64,000 bases of DNA from Dyadobacter koreensis (GTDB lineage: Bacteria; Bacteroidota; Bacteroidia; Cytophagales; Spirosomataceae): assembly GCF_900108855.1 (NCBI RefSeq), contig NZ_FNXY01000004.1:558001-622000 (forward strand). Direction: 5' to 3'. Below the pieces are notes generated by a model. That model saw nothing but the letters and a program-made list of their open reading frames with translations, made no database searches and was not told the origin of the DNA. A program made the position numbers and the translations under genes. Position 1 is the first letter of the stretch, and every line of letters begins with the position of its first letter. Below are positions 46,733 to 56,208 of the stretch, in pieces.

Positions 46733-47646
46733 TCAGGACGTTTCAATCATTTTACGAAATTCAGATGGCGTCATATTTTCATATTTCCTGAAAAGTCTGG
46801 TAAAACATGATTGATCTTCAAAGCCGACATTTGCAGCTATTTCACTGATGGTAAGTTGAGATTGACATAGTAAAACCTTTGCTTCCGCCAATATCGCTTC
46901 GTCAATCCATTTCGTTGGAGACTTCGCTGTTATCGCCTTAACTGTTTTGTTTAAATGATTTGGAGAGATATGCAGCATCGCTGCGTAGTCAGTTACCAAA
47001 TGTTTACTTTTAATACCAGAAAATATCAATTCCTTAAACCTGTTGGTGATGCTTACTGCGGATACCAGATTGCCGCTCGACAGTGGCTCGTAAACACTTT
47101 GCATTTCGCAGAAAAGCACGTGAAGATAGGCTTGATAAATTTCCTGATTTCGAAGACCGTTTTGAGCATATTCTACTAAAAGACGATCGAAAATATTTAT
47201 AATAAATCCTGCTGTCTGAACGTCAGGTTTTATCCTTGGATTCCCCCACACCCTCAAAAATTCAAAGTCTTTCCAAAGATCTGTTTTTGCGAACCTTCCC
47301 AGTAAAAAATCATTATGAAAACCGCAGATATAACCTCTATTGACATCACCTGTCTGAAAAGAAAATACCTGGCCTGCCGGCACCAGCAGCATTTCATTCT
47401 TGTGAATTTTGTACTGCTCGCTGCCAATTTTCATGGATGCTTCCCTTCAGTTACAAAAAGGCAGTTGTTGATTGTAGATCGGGAAGCCGGAACATTTCGG
47501 GTTACAAGCTTATACATTTCTTCCAGCCTGGTAATAAAAAAATTATCCTTCTCAACGTTCACAATAGCCTTTAAGCCGTCAGAAGGCATAAATTTACTTG
47601 TAAATGATTTGGCATTATAAACGCGTATGTTCTCAGAATCAGCCAT
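46733..47646 (-). pseudogene. AraC family regulator split by a one-base frameshift
   Basis: Two overlapping frames together make one AraC protein. The first (47431-47646, 71 residues) contains the start of the cupin domain (NFFITRLEEMYKLVTRNVPASRST) and then reads LFVTEGKHP and stops. The second (46733-47434, 233 residues) starts with MKIGSEQYKIHKNEMLLVPAG, the next strands of the same domain, and ends with the double helix-turn-helix (DQSCFTRLFRKYENMTPSEFR). Inserting one G in the GGG run (plus strand CCC at 47443-47445) restores EGEASMKIG, the expected reading. The gene is either a recent pseudogene or a sequencing error; if translated from the second start the cupin is damaged. Confidence 0.8.
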
Positions 47647-47675
47647 AATTTCATAACCAGCTTTGCACGAATCCT

Positions 47676-48341
47676 TTATTTCGTTGCCCGGATAATCACG
47701 ATCGGGCGCTGCACAGCTTCACCCAGATTATTTTGTGTGATTTCCATTTCTTCGATCGTATCCACGATTTTAAAACCCGCATTTTTTAACAGATCCGCAC
47801 CCATATCTTTGTCATAAAGCTCGAATCCAAACTTTGCAAACGGCAATTGCTGCATGAAGCATTTATCTGAAAATACCAGACTAAATATTCCGTTCTGTTT
47901 TAAAACCCGTAAAACTTCCTTTGCATAAGCAACTGGATTTTGCCAGAAATATACGGTGTTGACTGTAACTATTTTATCGAAGGAATTATCAGAGAACAGC
48001 AAAGTATTTCCATCGGAAATCGAAAATGAGATATCGCCTTTTTCAATTAATTTCTGATTTATTTTCTTCGCTTCCCGGATCATCGTTTCTGAAATATCCA
48101 CTCGGAAATATTTAAAATTTTCTCTTATATCAAGAATCTCAGCAATGTGTGAGCCATTGCCCGGCCCTATTTCCAAAACATATTCGTCATTCTTTATGGC
48201 GAGTGATTCAAAACCTTTACGGATCATATTGCCGTTGCTCAGATTCATACGTTCGCCCGTTTTGATTCCTGTTTCTCCATCAGGATTACCTAGCTGCCTG
48301 GCAATTTCTTTCAACTCTTCTTCGCTCCATTCTTTTTTCAC
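47676..48341 (-). CDS. Class I SAM-dependent methyltransferase
   Basis: 221 residues if the GTG at 48341 is used (TTG two codons before is the alternative, and no ATG fits). An N-terminal helical segment (KEWSEEELKEIARQLGNP) precedes motif I, LEIGPGNGSHI (about 58-68), acidic motif II in FRVDISETMI, and motif III/IV near VTVNTVYFW. It is cytoplasmic and of the UbiE/Methyltransf_11 type; the substrate is unknown. It lies close to, and divergent from, the P450 gene, with 60 bases between the starts. Confidence 0.85.
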   Translation of the reverse strand: MKKEWSEEELKEIARQLGNPDGETGIKTGERMNLSNGNMIRKGFESLAIKNDEYVLEIGPGNGSHIAEILDIRENFKYFRVDISETMIREAKKINQKLIEKGDISFSISDGNTLLFSDNSFDKIVTVNTVYFWQNPVAYAKEVLRVLKQNGIFSLVFSDKCFMQQLPFAKFGFELYDKDMGADLLKNAGFKIVDTIEEMEITQNNLGEAVQRPIVIIRATK

Positions 48342-48401
48342 TTGCAATCACTGTTTTATTCGCCGACAATTTTCATTATTTTACCTGAAATAAAAAATCT
48401 G

Positions 48402-49727
48402 ATGTCAGTAATCCCGGAATTTAAAATAGCGCGGTTCGGTATCCAGGCGCCGTTTATCTTTGCAAAAGATCCTCTTAGCGCGATCAGAAAAGGTTTTGAT
48501 ACCTGCGGCGATACATTTCGTCTTAAACTTTTCAGAGAGTTTCTGGTGAGCCGGGATCCTGCTTTTTTCAAGCACATTCTTGTTACCAATAACAAAAATT
48601 ATAAAAAGGGCAGCTCCTCAAAAATGCTGAATCCTGTACTTGGCAATGGACTCGTGACAAGTGAGGGAGACTTCTGGCTTAGGCAGCGCAGACTTGTTCA
48701 GCCCGCTTTTCATCGCGAGCGTTTACAGGAATTATTTGTAACGATGGGGACGATAACGGCAGCTTTTCTGGATGAAATGGAACAATATCGTGGAATGGAG
48801 CCGGTTGATATTGACGCTAAAATGATGGGCATAACGGCTGATATAGCATTAAGAACTTTGTTCGGAAATATCTCCAATGAAGACAAAATGCAGATTTATC
48901 ATCAGGTTAACCGTACCCAGAAATATCTGGTCAGTCGTGTGAGACGGCCTTACCGGATTCCGCTTATGATTGTCAATGGCGAAAAAAGTAGGTTTAAAAG
49001 AGATCTTGAATATTTCAATAAACTTGTGTTCGAATTTATCCGTGAGCGGCATAATTCCGGAGAAAGTCGGAATGATTTGCTTCAACTGTTACTGGATAGT
49101 CTCGATGAGGAAACCGGGGCGCAAATGAATGATCAGCAGATTCGTGACGAAGCCATTACGATGTTTGCCGCCGGTCACGAAACTTCCGCAACGGGGTTAA
49201 GCTGGCTTCTTCTGGAACTTGCCAGACAGCCTTCAATCGTGGCTAAAATGAGAAAAGAATCGGAAATATTTGATATCGTTCCATCTTTTGATCAGCTTAT
49301 GAAACTGACCTACACTCGTCAGGTGATCGAAGAAGGTATGCGGCTTTATCCGCCGGCCTGGACAATGACCCGGGAGGCACTCGGTGATGATCAGGTAGAG
49401 TCGCAGGCATATCCGAAGGGAATTTCTGTTATGATGTCCATTTATGAATTACACCGTAATCCTAATATCTGGAATAATCCGCTTATTTTTGATCCTGAAA
49501 ATTTCAATACCGAGCATGTTAAAAACCGCGGAAAATTCGATTATCTGCCTTTCGGTGCGGGCCCGCGACTTTGTATCGGCCAGCAATTTGCAATGATGGA
49601 GATGCAGCTCATTCTTGCAGCACTGATCAAAAGGTTTGACTTTGAGATCGACCAGAAGCACGCAATAGGAATTTATCCGCAGATAGTCCTAAAATCTACA
49701 AACGGCATTAAATTATTCGTCAAATAA
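48402..49727 (+). CDS. Cytochrome P450
   Basis: 441 residues from the ATG at 48402; earlier in-frame starts add 20 residues without family similarity. The I-helix AGHETSATG, the K-helix ExxR (EEGMR) and the heme loop FGAGPRLCIG with the axial Cys 391 are all intact. There is no membrane anchor, so it is a soluble bacterial P450, with electrons from a ferredoxin or flavodoxin system coded elsewhere. The long N-terminus and the sequence of the I helix resemble the CYP102/CYP110-like fatty-acid hydroxylases. The substrate is unknown; a secreted hydrolase gene follows by 21 bases. Confidence 0.93.
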   Translation: MSVIPEFKIARFGIQAPFIFAKDPLSAIRKGFDTCGDTFRLKLFREFLVSRDPAFFKHILVTNNKNYKKGSSSKMLNPVLGNGLVTSEGDFWLRQRRLVQPAFHRERLQELFVTMGTITAAFLDEMEQYRGMEPVDIDAKMMGITADIALRTLFGNISNEDKMQIYHQVNRTQKYLVSRVRRPYRIPLMIVNGEKSRFKRDLEYFNKLVFEFIRERHNSGESRNDLLQLLLDSLDEETGAQMNDQQIRDEAITMFAAGHETSATGLSWLLLELARQPSIVAKMRKESEIFDIVPSFDQLMKLTYTRQVIEEGMRLYPPAWTMTREALGDDQVESQAYPKGISVMMSIYELHRNPNIWNNPLIFDPENFNTEHVKNRGKFDYLPFGAGPRLCIGQQFAMMEMQLILAALIKRFDFEIDQKHAIGIYPQIVLKSTNGIKLFVK

Positions 49728-49748
49728 TTTATTCAAAATAATAGTATT

Positions 49749-50381
49749 GTGAACAAAATCATTTTAATTCTCTTTATTACCTTACTGAATTTAAATACAT
49801 TAACTGCTCAAACCCTGCCAAATGTTAAATTAAAAACCGGCGATTTTATTTTTCAGGACCTTGACTGTGGTCCATTGTGTGATGCGATTGAACAGGTGAC
49901 CAGGAGTTACGGCGGAAGACATTTTTCTCATATCGGACTTGTTTCCGTTCAGCAAGATGGCATTTTTATTATCGAAGCAATTGGTAAGGAAGTACAGCTG
50001 ACACCGATCGCTGCTTTTATGGCAAGAACGAAAAATCCTATGTTGATTGGGCGTGTCAAGGCGAAATATATGCAAATTGCGGATGATGCGGTGGCATGGG
50101 CTCTACAACAGAAAGGCATACCATATGACGATGAGTTTTTGTACGATAACAAGAAATATTACTGTTCCGAATTAATCTATGATGCCTTCAAAAAAGCAAA
50201 TGGTGGAAAGGATTTTTTTGTTCTGGAACCTATGACCTTTAAGCAGCCAGGCAGCGGTGAATTCTTTCCGGTATGGGTCGAATATTATAAAAAACTGGGA
50301 ATTGAAATACCTGAGGCCAAGCCCGGCATTAACCCGGGGGGAATTTCGACATCTTCCAGGATCGGAATATTAAATCCCTGA
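49749..50381 (+). CDS. YiiX/YebB-like secreted cysteine hydrolase
   Basis: 210 residues with GTG start at 49749 and a signal peptide (IILILFITLLNLNTLTAQ). The NlpC/P60-like permuted fold is visible: GDFIFQDLDCG, histidine in RHFSHIGLV, and the catalytic cysteine in YYCSELIYDAF (about residue 137). The family may cut amide bonds in peptidoglycan or lipids. It is periplasmic or secreted. The gap of 21 bases to the P450 gene suggests co-transcription; a functional link is not evident. Confidence 0.82.
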   Translation: MNKIILILFITLLNLNTLTAQTLPNVKLKTGDFIFQDLDCGPLCDAIEQVTRSYGGRHFSHIGLVSVQQDGIFIIEAIGKEVQLTPIAAFMARTKNPMLIGRVKAKYMQIADDAVAWALQQKGIPYDDEFLYDNKKYYCSELIYDAFKKANGGKDFFVLEPMTFKQPGSGEFFPVWVEYYKKLGIEIPEAKPGINPGGISTSSRIGILNP

Positions 50382-50604
50382 CTTCACGTTGATTGATACC
50401 GAATACCCTGAAAAAATAATTCCTCTTTTTTTTCCAGTAGTAGACAGATTTTATTGAAAATCGACAGAAAAAACAGACAAGAGCAGATCTGGGAAAGCTC
50501 AGACTAGTATCAGACCGGATCCAAAAATGTCAGCAATGCTGGTAAGAAATCTGGATAATCTGGAAGATTTTTAATCATTTCAATATAACATTTTACAAAT
50601 TCAC

Positions 50605-51042
50605 ATGATGGAAACGCAAAAACCAAAATACGAGGCATTTGTAATTGAAAGGGTATATGAGGCACCCGCGGCTGAAGTATGGCAGGCGATTACCGATAAC
50701 GAAAAAATGAAAAAGTGGTATTTCCAACTGCAAGATTTTAAAGCGGAAATTGGTTTTGCATTTGAATTCACAGCAGAAAATGAAGGAGTGAAATATGTTC
50801 ATAAATGCGTGGTTACAGATGTCGTGCCACACCGGAAACTTGCATATAGCTGGCGGTATGATGATTATCCGGGAGATTCGCTCGTAACATTTGAACTATT
50901 TCCCGAAGGGAATAAAACTAAAATAAGGCTTACGCACGAAGGCTTGGAATCATTTCCTGATCTGCGCGACTTCAAACGTGAAAGTTTTGCTGCCGGATGG
51001 AATGAAATTATCGGTAAGCTTTTGAAGGAGTTTGTTGAGTAG
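50605..51042 (+). CDS. SRPBCC (AHSA1-like) ligand-binding protein
   Basis: 145 residues; a second ATG at 50608 is equally possible. START-like fold with ERVYEAPAAEVWQAITD at the N-terminus, WYFQLQDFKAEIG and LTHEGLESFPDLRDF later. Members bind hydrophobic ligands or stabilise a chaperone (Aha1 type). It is cytoplasmic and encoded alone. The 223 bases upstream hold no gene. Confidence 0.88.
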   Translation: MMETQKPKYEAFVIERVYEAPAAEVWQAITDNEKMKKWYFQLQDFKAEIGFAFEFTAENEGVKYVHKCVVTDVVPHRKLAYSWRYDDYPGDSLVTFELFPEGNKTKIRLTHEGLESFPDLRDFKRESFAAGWNEIIGKLLKEFVE

Positions 51043-51055
51043 TTTTTAATAATTA

Positions 51056-51088
51056 AAACCATGCAGGTTTAAGCCCCCGGCATGGTTT
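51056..51088. terminator. Terminator between SRPBCC and DUF2723 genes
   Basis: AAACCATGC (51056-51064) pairs with GCATGGTTT (51080-51088); A/T runs on both outer sides make it usable by both convergent genes. Confidence 0.75.
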
Positions 51089-51097
51089 AATTCACTG

Positions 51098-54076
51098 TCA
51101 TTGAGCTTCGCTGCTGTAAAGGTTAAAAGCCAGTAAATGTTTTTTAAAAATCGCTTCATATTCCGTAGCTGCCGTATCCTGTTTTGCCTGACGGCACTCT
51201 CTGACTATCGTTTGCAAAATGTAAAGATCTGTGTTGATATCCCGATTTCCGGCGTTATCCGTTTTTTTAACAAATGCAAGATTTTCATCGGCCCGCAGAG
51301 CCATTGCTCTGGCAGTATCAAGAGCCCTTTTGTTTTCGCCCAGTTCGAAAAGAGGTCCGATAAAATTTGAAGATATCTGGTCGTAAGGGATGCTGTTGTC
51401 GGGCATAACAGCAAGTGCCTTATCAAGAACTTTTCTCGCCTTTTCTTTTTTATTTTCCGCCAACAATTGATTAGTAAGTCGTAGAAATGCGATTCTGGCA
51501 GTTGCTACGGGTGAGCCAAGGTAGGTATTATCGTAATAGGTATTTTTATTGTCAACTTCCCGCCAGGCCATTTTATTCATCATGTTATCATACATCAGAT
51601 CTGAATTGACATAACCGTCGTCTGCGCCCGGCACCCTGACCGGAAGAAGCCGGTAAGCATATCCTTCGAGCTGCATGTATTCTTTCAAACCAAGATTGTT
51701 GGAGCTACCCATGGTACTCGAAAAATAAATCGGTCGCTTCCAGTTGTTACTCGCAATAATATCCAGCATCACCAGATCACTTTTATAAAGGTCTTTTCTG
51801 CCGATCGTCCAGCTCATAGAATCGGCCATCAAAGAAGTGAAATCTTTTTTGACAATGTTCATTTTCCCAACCTCTTTAAGATCAACAGGAAGGAAAAGCA
51901 TAGACGAAGGCAGGATTGAAGCCATATCACCGCTCGTTAGTGGTCCCTGAATGGCTTTGTTTTCGTGTTTGATCAGATCCAGATATTCTTTCAGGTTGAT
52001 ACCCGATTTAACACTCGGAATCTCATAAAATGGAACATATTCATTTTTACCAAACGCGTAATTATTTGTATCGAGAGAGAACGGAAGTGCCTCCGATTTA
52101 TTGGTTTTTCGCATGAGTTGCCTGATATACCAATCTGCGCCCAGAAAAGTTTGGACACATACGCGAACATCTGTCCGGAATCCTTCGACTTCCTGAACAT
52201 ACCATAGTGGAAAAGTATCATTATCACCACCCGTAAACAAAATAGCATTCGGCGCACAGGAACTGAGAATATTCCTTGCAAAATCCACCGAATGATAACG
52301 ATTGCTTCGGTCGTGATTATCCCAGCCTTTGACGAGCATGATTAAAGGAACAATCAAACTCAACGCACTCGCAAGGGCTGCGGTTTTTGGACTGCTACCC
52401 GCTATTTTTTTAATTCCATCGGCGACAGCGACAACACCCAGTCCGATCCAGATGCAGAAAACATAAAAAGAGCCGACATAAATATAATCACGTTCACGAG
52501 GCTCCACCGGCGGTGAATTCAGGTATATGACAAGTGCAACGCCAGTAAGCAAAAACAGAAGACCTGTTACCAGCAGATCCTTTTTGTTTTTAAAATACAA
52601 CACCATCAGCCCGGCCAGACCGAGAAATAATGGTAACATAAAAAAGTTATTATGCGCTCTGTTCTGAGAAATTGAAACTGGGAACGTTTTGGTAATGTCC
52701 CATGGAAGCATTGTGCCGGCACCTTCCACATCACTTTCGCGGCCGGCAAAATTCCAAAGAAAATAACGCCAGTACATATGCCCGAGCTGGTGTGAAAACA
52801 GGAATGACAAATTGTGAGCCATCGTTGGTTTTTGCCCTTCTGCCAGACCTGTCATTTGCTGATATAACTGTGGATGGCCGGGCTGATTACTGTACAACCG
52901 TGGAAAAAGCATGCTGCTTCCCGGTTCATAATTATAGTCGAAACGGTAATCCTGTATAACGTACTTACCATCCTGCTTTTTATAGACAGGCGCTTCCTTC
53001 TTCTGGCTTATCGGTTTTGAGGTAAAAGATGGCCCATAAAGTAGTGGCCGACTTGCATACTGTTCTCTTTTTAAATACGAAACAAAACTCAAAATATCGC
53101 TTGGGTCATTTTCGTTGATCGGTGTGTTATACTCGGATCGCACCATCACTGTCAGATAAGAAGCGTAACCGATCAACACAAACGCAAAAGAAAGTAAGGC
53201 GGTGTTCAATAATGCCTTTCCCTGTATATGAGTATAGCGAACAGACCAAACCAGCAAGCCGAGAAAAATGACAATAAAAATTAACATGCCGGATTTGTAA
53301 GGCAATCCAAACGTATTCACGAAAAATATCTCAAATTTTCCTGCAAGTGTGGGTAATCCCGGAATGATACCTGAATTAATGAATCCCAAAATCAGCAGAC
53401 CGCAACCAAAAGCTTTCAGAGCACCTATAATTGTAGGTTTCTGATATTTCTTATAATAATAAACTAGCGCCAGAGCGGGAATCGTAACAAGGTTTAATAA
53501 ATGAACACCGATAGAAATTCCTGTTAGATAAGCGATTAATAGCAACCAGCGGTTTCCCTCGCCAGCATCTTCAATTTTTTCCCATTTGAAAACGGCCCAG
53601 ATAACAATCGCGGTGAAAAAAGAAGACATTGCATAAACTTCCGCCTCGACGGCTGAAAACCAGAAAGAATCTGACCAGGTATATGCCAGAGCGCCAACCA
53701 TACCGGCACCCACAGTTAGAATTATTTCACTGATATTCAGCTTTTCATCGGGTTTATCAATCAGCTTTCTCACAAGAAGAGTGATTGTCCAGAAAAGAAA
53801 AAGAATTGTAAACGCGCTGCACAGGACCGAAACCATATTAACCCAAAATGCTACTTTGAGCACATCACCGAAGGCAAGCATTGAGAAAAGACGTCCGATC
53901 AGCAGGAAAAACGGAGCGCCCGGCGGATGCGGAACCTGTAGTTTAAATGCACAGGCTATAAATTCCCCGCAGTCCCAGAAACTTGCGGTTTGCTCGATGG
54001 TGAGCCGGTAGGTCAGAAAAGCCACACCAAATACGAGCCATCCAATCAGATTGTTAATTCGGTTAAAAGTAATCAT
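51098..54076 (-). CDS. DUF2723 membrane protein (glycosyltransferase family 117 type)
   Basis: 992 residues. The N-terminal DUF2723 domain (about 15-170) starts with TYRLTIEQTASFWDCGEFIA, containing the acidic D-C-G-E motif of GT-C-type enzymes, followed by HPPGAPFFLLIGR. About 12-14 membrane helices cover residues 10-570, then a large periplasmic C-terminal domain (580-992) with helical repeats. The family is placed in CAZy GT117, related to protein O-mannosyltransferases. Bacteroidota glycosylate secreted proteins on serine/threonine, so a role there is plausible. It is a single gene, convergent with the SRPBCC gene. Confidence 0.9.
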   Translation of the reverse strand: MITFNRINNLIGWLVFGVAFLTYRLTIEQTASFWDCGEFIACAFKLQVPHPPGAPFFLLIGRLFSMLAFGDVLKVAFWVNMVSVLCSAFTILFLFWTITLLVRKLIDKPDEKLNISEIILTVGAGMVGALAYTWSDSFWFSAVEAEVYAMSSFFTAIVIWAVFKWEKIEDAGEGNRWLLLIAYLTGISIGVHLLNLVTIPALALVYYYKKYQKPTIIGALKAFGCGLLILGFINSGIIPGLPTLAGKFEIFFVNTFGLPYKSGMLIFIVIFLGLLVWSVRYTHIQGKALLNTALLSFAFVLIGYASYLTVMVRSEYNTPINENDPSDILSFVSYLKREQYASRPLLYGPSFTSKPISQKKEAPVYKKQDGKYVIQDYRFDYNYEPGSSMLFPRLYSNQPGHPQLYQQMTGLAEGQKPTMAHNLSFLFSHQLGHMYWRYFLWNFAGRESDVEGAGTMLPWDITKTFPVSISQNRAHNNFFMLPLFLGLAGLMVLYFKNKKDLLVTGLLFLLTGVALVIYLNSPPVEPRERDYIYVGSFYVFCIWIGLGVVAVADGIKKIAGSSPKTAALASALSLIVPLIMLVKGWDNHDRSNRYHSVDFARNILSSCAPNAILFTGGDNDTFPLWYVQEVEGFRTDVRVCVQTFLGADWYIRQLMRKTNKSEALPFSLDTNNYAFGKNEYVPFYEIPSVKSGINLKEYLDLIKHENKAIQGPLTSGDMASILPSSMLFLPVDLKEVGKMNIVKKDFTSLMADSMSWTIGRKDLYKSDLVMLDIIASNNWKRPIYFSSTMGSSNNLGLKEYMQLEGYAYRLLPVRVPGADDGYVNSDLMYDNMMNKMAWREVDNKNTYYDNTYLGSPVATARIAFLRLTNQLLAENKKEKARKVLDKALAVMPDNSIPYDQISSNFIGPLFELGENKRALDTARAMALRADENLAFVKKTDNAGNRDINTDLYILQTIVRECRQAKQDTAATEYEAIFKKHLLAFNLYSSEAQ

Positions 54077-54366
54077 TTTCTCATGCGATGTTTTGGAACC
54101 ATACTCCCTGCATAAGTTTTACTTATAAATTTATGCTGATAATGAAATGGTTGCGTTAGAAATAAGCTCCCCAAAACTAGATATTCGGAAAATGTCCTCA
54201 TCTATTTATTGTCTTAAAAAAGGTTAACAGTCGGGACACAGCATCTTGGTTTAACTTTCTTTAACAATGACTTGCATTTACGGGCACTTTTCAGAGATTT
54301 TTGGAATTATTAGAATGGACTTGATATTTTATTGAGCATAGCTTTATTTCAATAATTACTGTTATT

Positions 54367-55236
54367 ATGGAGTTTTTAGTGGTCTTAGCTGTTTTTGGCT
54401 ACATATTTTATCTCAGAAATTACGCTGATCTGAGAACCAGATCCGAAAAAGAGGTTGCTGGCCTGCAAGAAGGAATAAAGCTTTATAAGGATAATCAGAT
54501 CCAGAATGCTTTCGATTATTTTGATGCGAAAATTAAGGCTAAACCAAAATCCAGCTTCGCGTATCTGTACCGTGGACTTTGTTACAAAGCGCTCGGGGAC
54601 AGTTCGGCAGCCCGCAAAGACATGATCATGGGGCTGAGTTATGATGGGACATTGGCAGAAATTCATTTGGAAAAGGGCAAACTGGAATTTGAAAGCCGAC
54701 TATATATTGAAGCGTTGCAATCGTTTGACAATGCTGTTTTGTATGATGGTGATCAAAATCAAGTTCCTTATCACTGGCGCGGGAAAACGCAGCAGGCCCT
54801 GGGAAATGATATCGAAGCGCAGAAAGACTTTTTAAAAGAAGCTGATTTTCTGAAACAAAAACTGGCTCAGGGTCCTGGTATCGCGCAACCAAAAGCTCCT
54901 CTTGTCGACAAACGCCTTGCCATAAATTCATTATTGATCTTTGTAACGAGTGTAATTTTAATCCTGTCGATAAAAGATGCTGAAAGTATTCACCTGCCCT
55001 ACCTTCTTGCCGCGGTTTCTGCGATTTCCATCGGTTTTGTTGAACCCGTAAGAGGATGGATTCTGGCTATCTCGCAATGTATTCTTCTATTGGCCGGCTA
55101 TTTTCTTTTTACAAAAATACCTGAAAGCTCAGGACAGCAGGAACTTGAAAATTTCAGTCTATATGGCAGCTGTATCCTTACTTTCGCCGGAAGTTTTATC
55201 GGCGGTTTTTTCAAGAGGGCCTTAAATGCAGGTTGA
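54367..55236 (+). CDS. TPR protein with C-terminal membrane segments
   Basis: 289 residues. A short N-terminal hydrophobic segment (about 3-17) is followed by three TPR-like helical pairs (about 35-160: FDYFDAKIKAKPKSSFAYLYRGLCYKALGD is one read across 44-73). Four hydrophobic helices fill the end (about 182-200, 205-222, 230-250, 265-285). The TPR part would lie in the cytoplasm or periplasm and bind a partner. The AraC gene follows by 12 bases on the same strand. Confidence 0.8.
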   Translation: MEFLVVLAVFGYIFYLRNYADLRTRSEKEVAGLQEGIKLYKDNQIQNAFDYFDAKIKAKPKSSFAYLYRGLCYKALGDSSAARKDMIMGLSYDGTLAEIHLEKGKLEFESRLYIEALQSFDNAVLYDGDQNQVPYHWRGKTQQALGNDIEAQKDFLKEADFLKQKLAQGPGIAQPKAPLVDKRLAINSLLIFVTSVILILSIKDAESIHLPYLLAAVSAISIGFVEPVRGWILAISQCILLLAGYFLFTKIPESSGQQELENFSLYGSCILTFAGSFIGGFFKRALNAG

Positions 55237-55248
55237 TTTTTTTGATAT

Positions 55249-56118
55249 ATGGAAGCTGCCGACACGTTTGACATTGATATTCTGATCGAAAAAGAAATCA
55301 AAGACTCCTTCTACATAGGGCAATCGAAAAATCTAACGATCGAAAATTCTGAGATTCTGAGAGCTGATTATAACCGTATTTTTCTGATTAGCGAAGGAAA
55401 CGGGACTTTGTATGTTGACGACAGAGCTTTGGAGATCTCTGGCAAGGAAATGTTTTTAATCGGCAAGGGCCAGGTTTTCTCTTTTGAAAAGTTTAGCGTC
55501 CTGACGGGTTATGAACTAATTTTTGGTGATTGTTTTTGGGAAAAAACGCCAGCGAGTGCCAATAACTGTAAGGCAATATTGTTTAATAACATCTCAGGCA
55601 ATCAAAATTTAAAAATACCCGCCGAAAAATTTCCTGAATTCTCTTTTCTATTCGAAACTTTGTTCACTGAGTTTTGCGGAGATGATTATATAAACAAACC
55701 AGACGCGCTTGCAGCCTATCTGAAAATTATCATGATAAAAACGGGTAATCTGAATAAATTACTGAGCGAAGCCGCTGACGATTTTGATAATAAGCTTTAC
55801 AACAAGTTTCTTAACCTTGTCGCAAAGAAGTATTACGAAATCCATGGTGTTTCGGAATATGCGCGTCAGTTAAATATTTCTGCAAGAAAGCTCTCCGAAA
55901 TTTGTAAGCAACATAATGGAAAAGGTCCGAAAGACATTATTAATAATCAACTGATCACGGAAGCAAAAAGAGCTTTGCAGTTTACCAAAAAGCCAGTGAA
56001 GGAAATTGCCTTCGACCTGGACTTTGCTACGGCAGAGCAGTTCAGTCACTTTTTCAAAAAATATACCCAGTTATCTCCCCAGCAGTATCGTTCTGGTTTT
56101 GTAAAAATTGGCATGTAA
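55249..56118 (+). CDS. AraC family regulator
   Basis: 289 residues with an N-terminal cupin-like domain (about 25-120, NRIFLISEGNGTLYVDDRA) and a C-terminal double helix-turn-helix (about 190-289): EYARQLNISARKLSEICKQ and EIAFDLDFATAEQFSHFFKK. It follows the TPR gene by 12 bases and is probably co-transcribed, so it may act on that operon. It differs from the other AraC proteins of the window in the cupin part. Confidence 0.9.
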   Translation: MEAADTFDIDILIEKEIKDSFYIGQSKNLTIENSEILRADYNRIFLISEGNGTLYVDDRALEISGKEMFLIGKGQVFSFEKFSVLTGYELIFGDCFWEKTPASANNCKAILFNNISGNQNLKIPAEKFPEFSFLFETLFTEFCGDDYINKPDALAAYLKIIMIKTGNLNKLLSEAADDFDNKLYNKFLNLVAKKYYEIHGVSEYARQLNISARKLSEICKQHNGKGPKDIINNQLITEAKRALQFTKKPVKEIAFDLDFATAEQFSHFFKKYTQLSPQQYRSGFVKIGM

Positions 56119-56129
56119 TCGACCGTATT

Positions 56130-56144
56130 TGGCATTCTCTCTGC
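56130..56144 (+). promoter_or_regulatory. Candidate sigma-54 site upstream of the HD gene
   Basis: TGGCATTCTCTCTGC matches TGGCA-N6-TGC with GG and GC at the correct distance. A TAATTTTG (56158-56165), matching TAnnTTTG, lies 44 bases before the ATG and is the competing explanation. Neither is proven. Confidence 0.35.
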
Positions 56145-56208
56145 GAAGTGGCTTATCTAATTTTGTGTTTAAAACAACAACACGAATAATATTTAAATTA
56201 CGTTGATT

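Noticed and set aside
47431..47646. A separate 71-residue gene
   Set aside because: It is the N-terminal piece of the frameshifted AraC protein; its last three residues appear only because of the shift.
48342..48401. Extended P450 N-terminus from a TTG
   Set aside because: The 20 extra residues do not look like P450 sequence and would overlap the divergent methyltransferase start.
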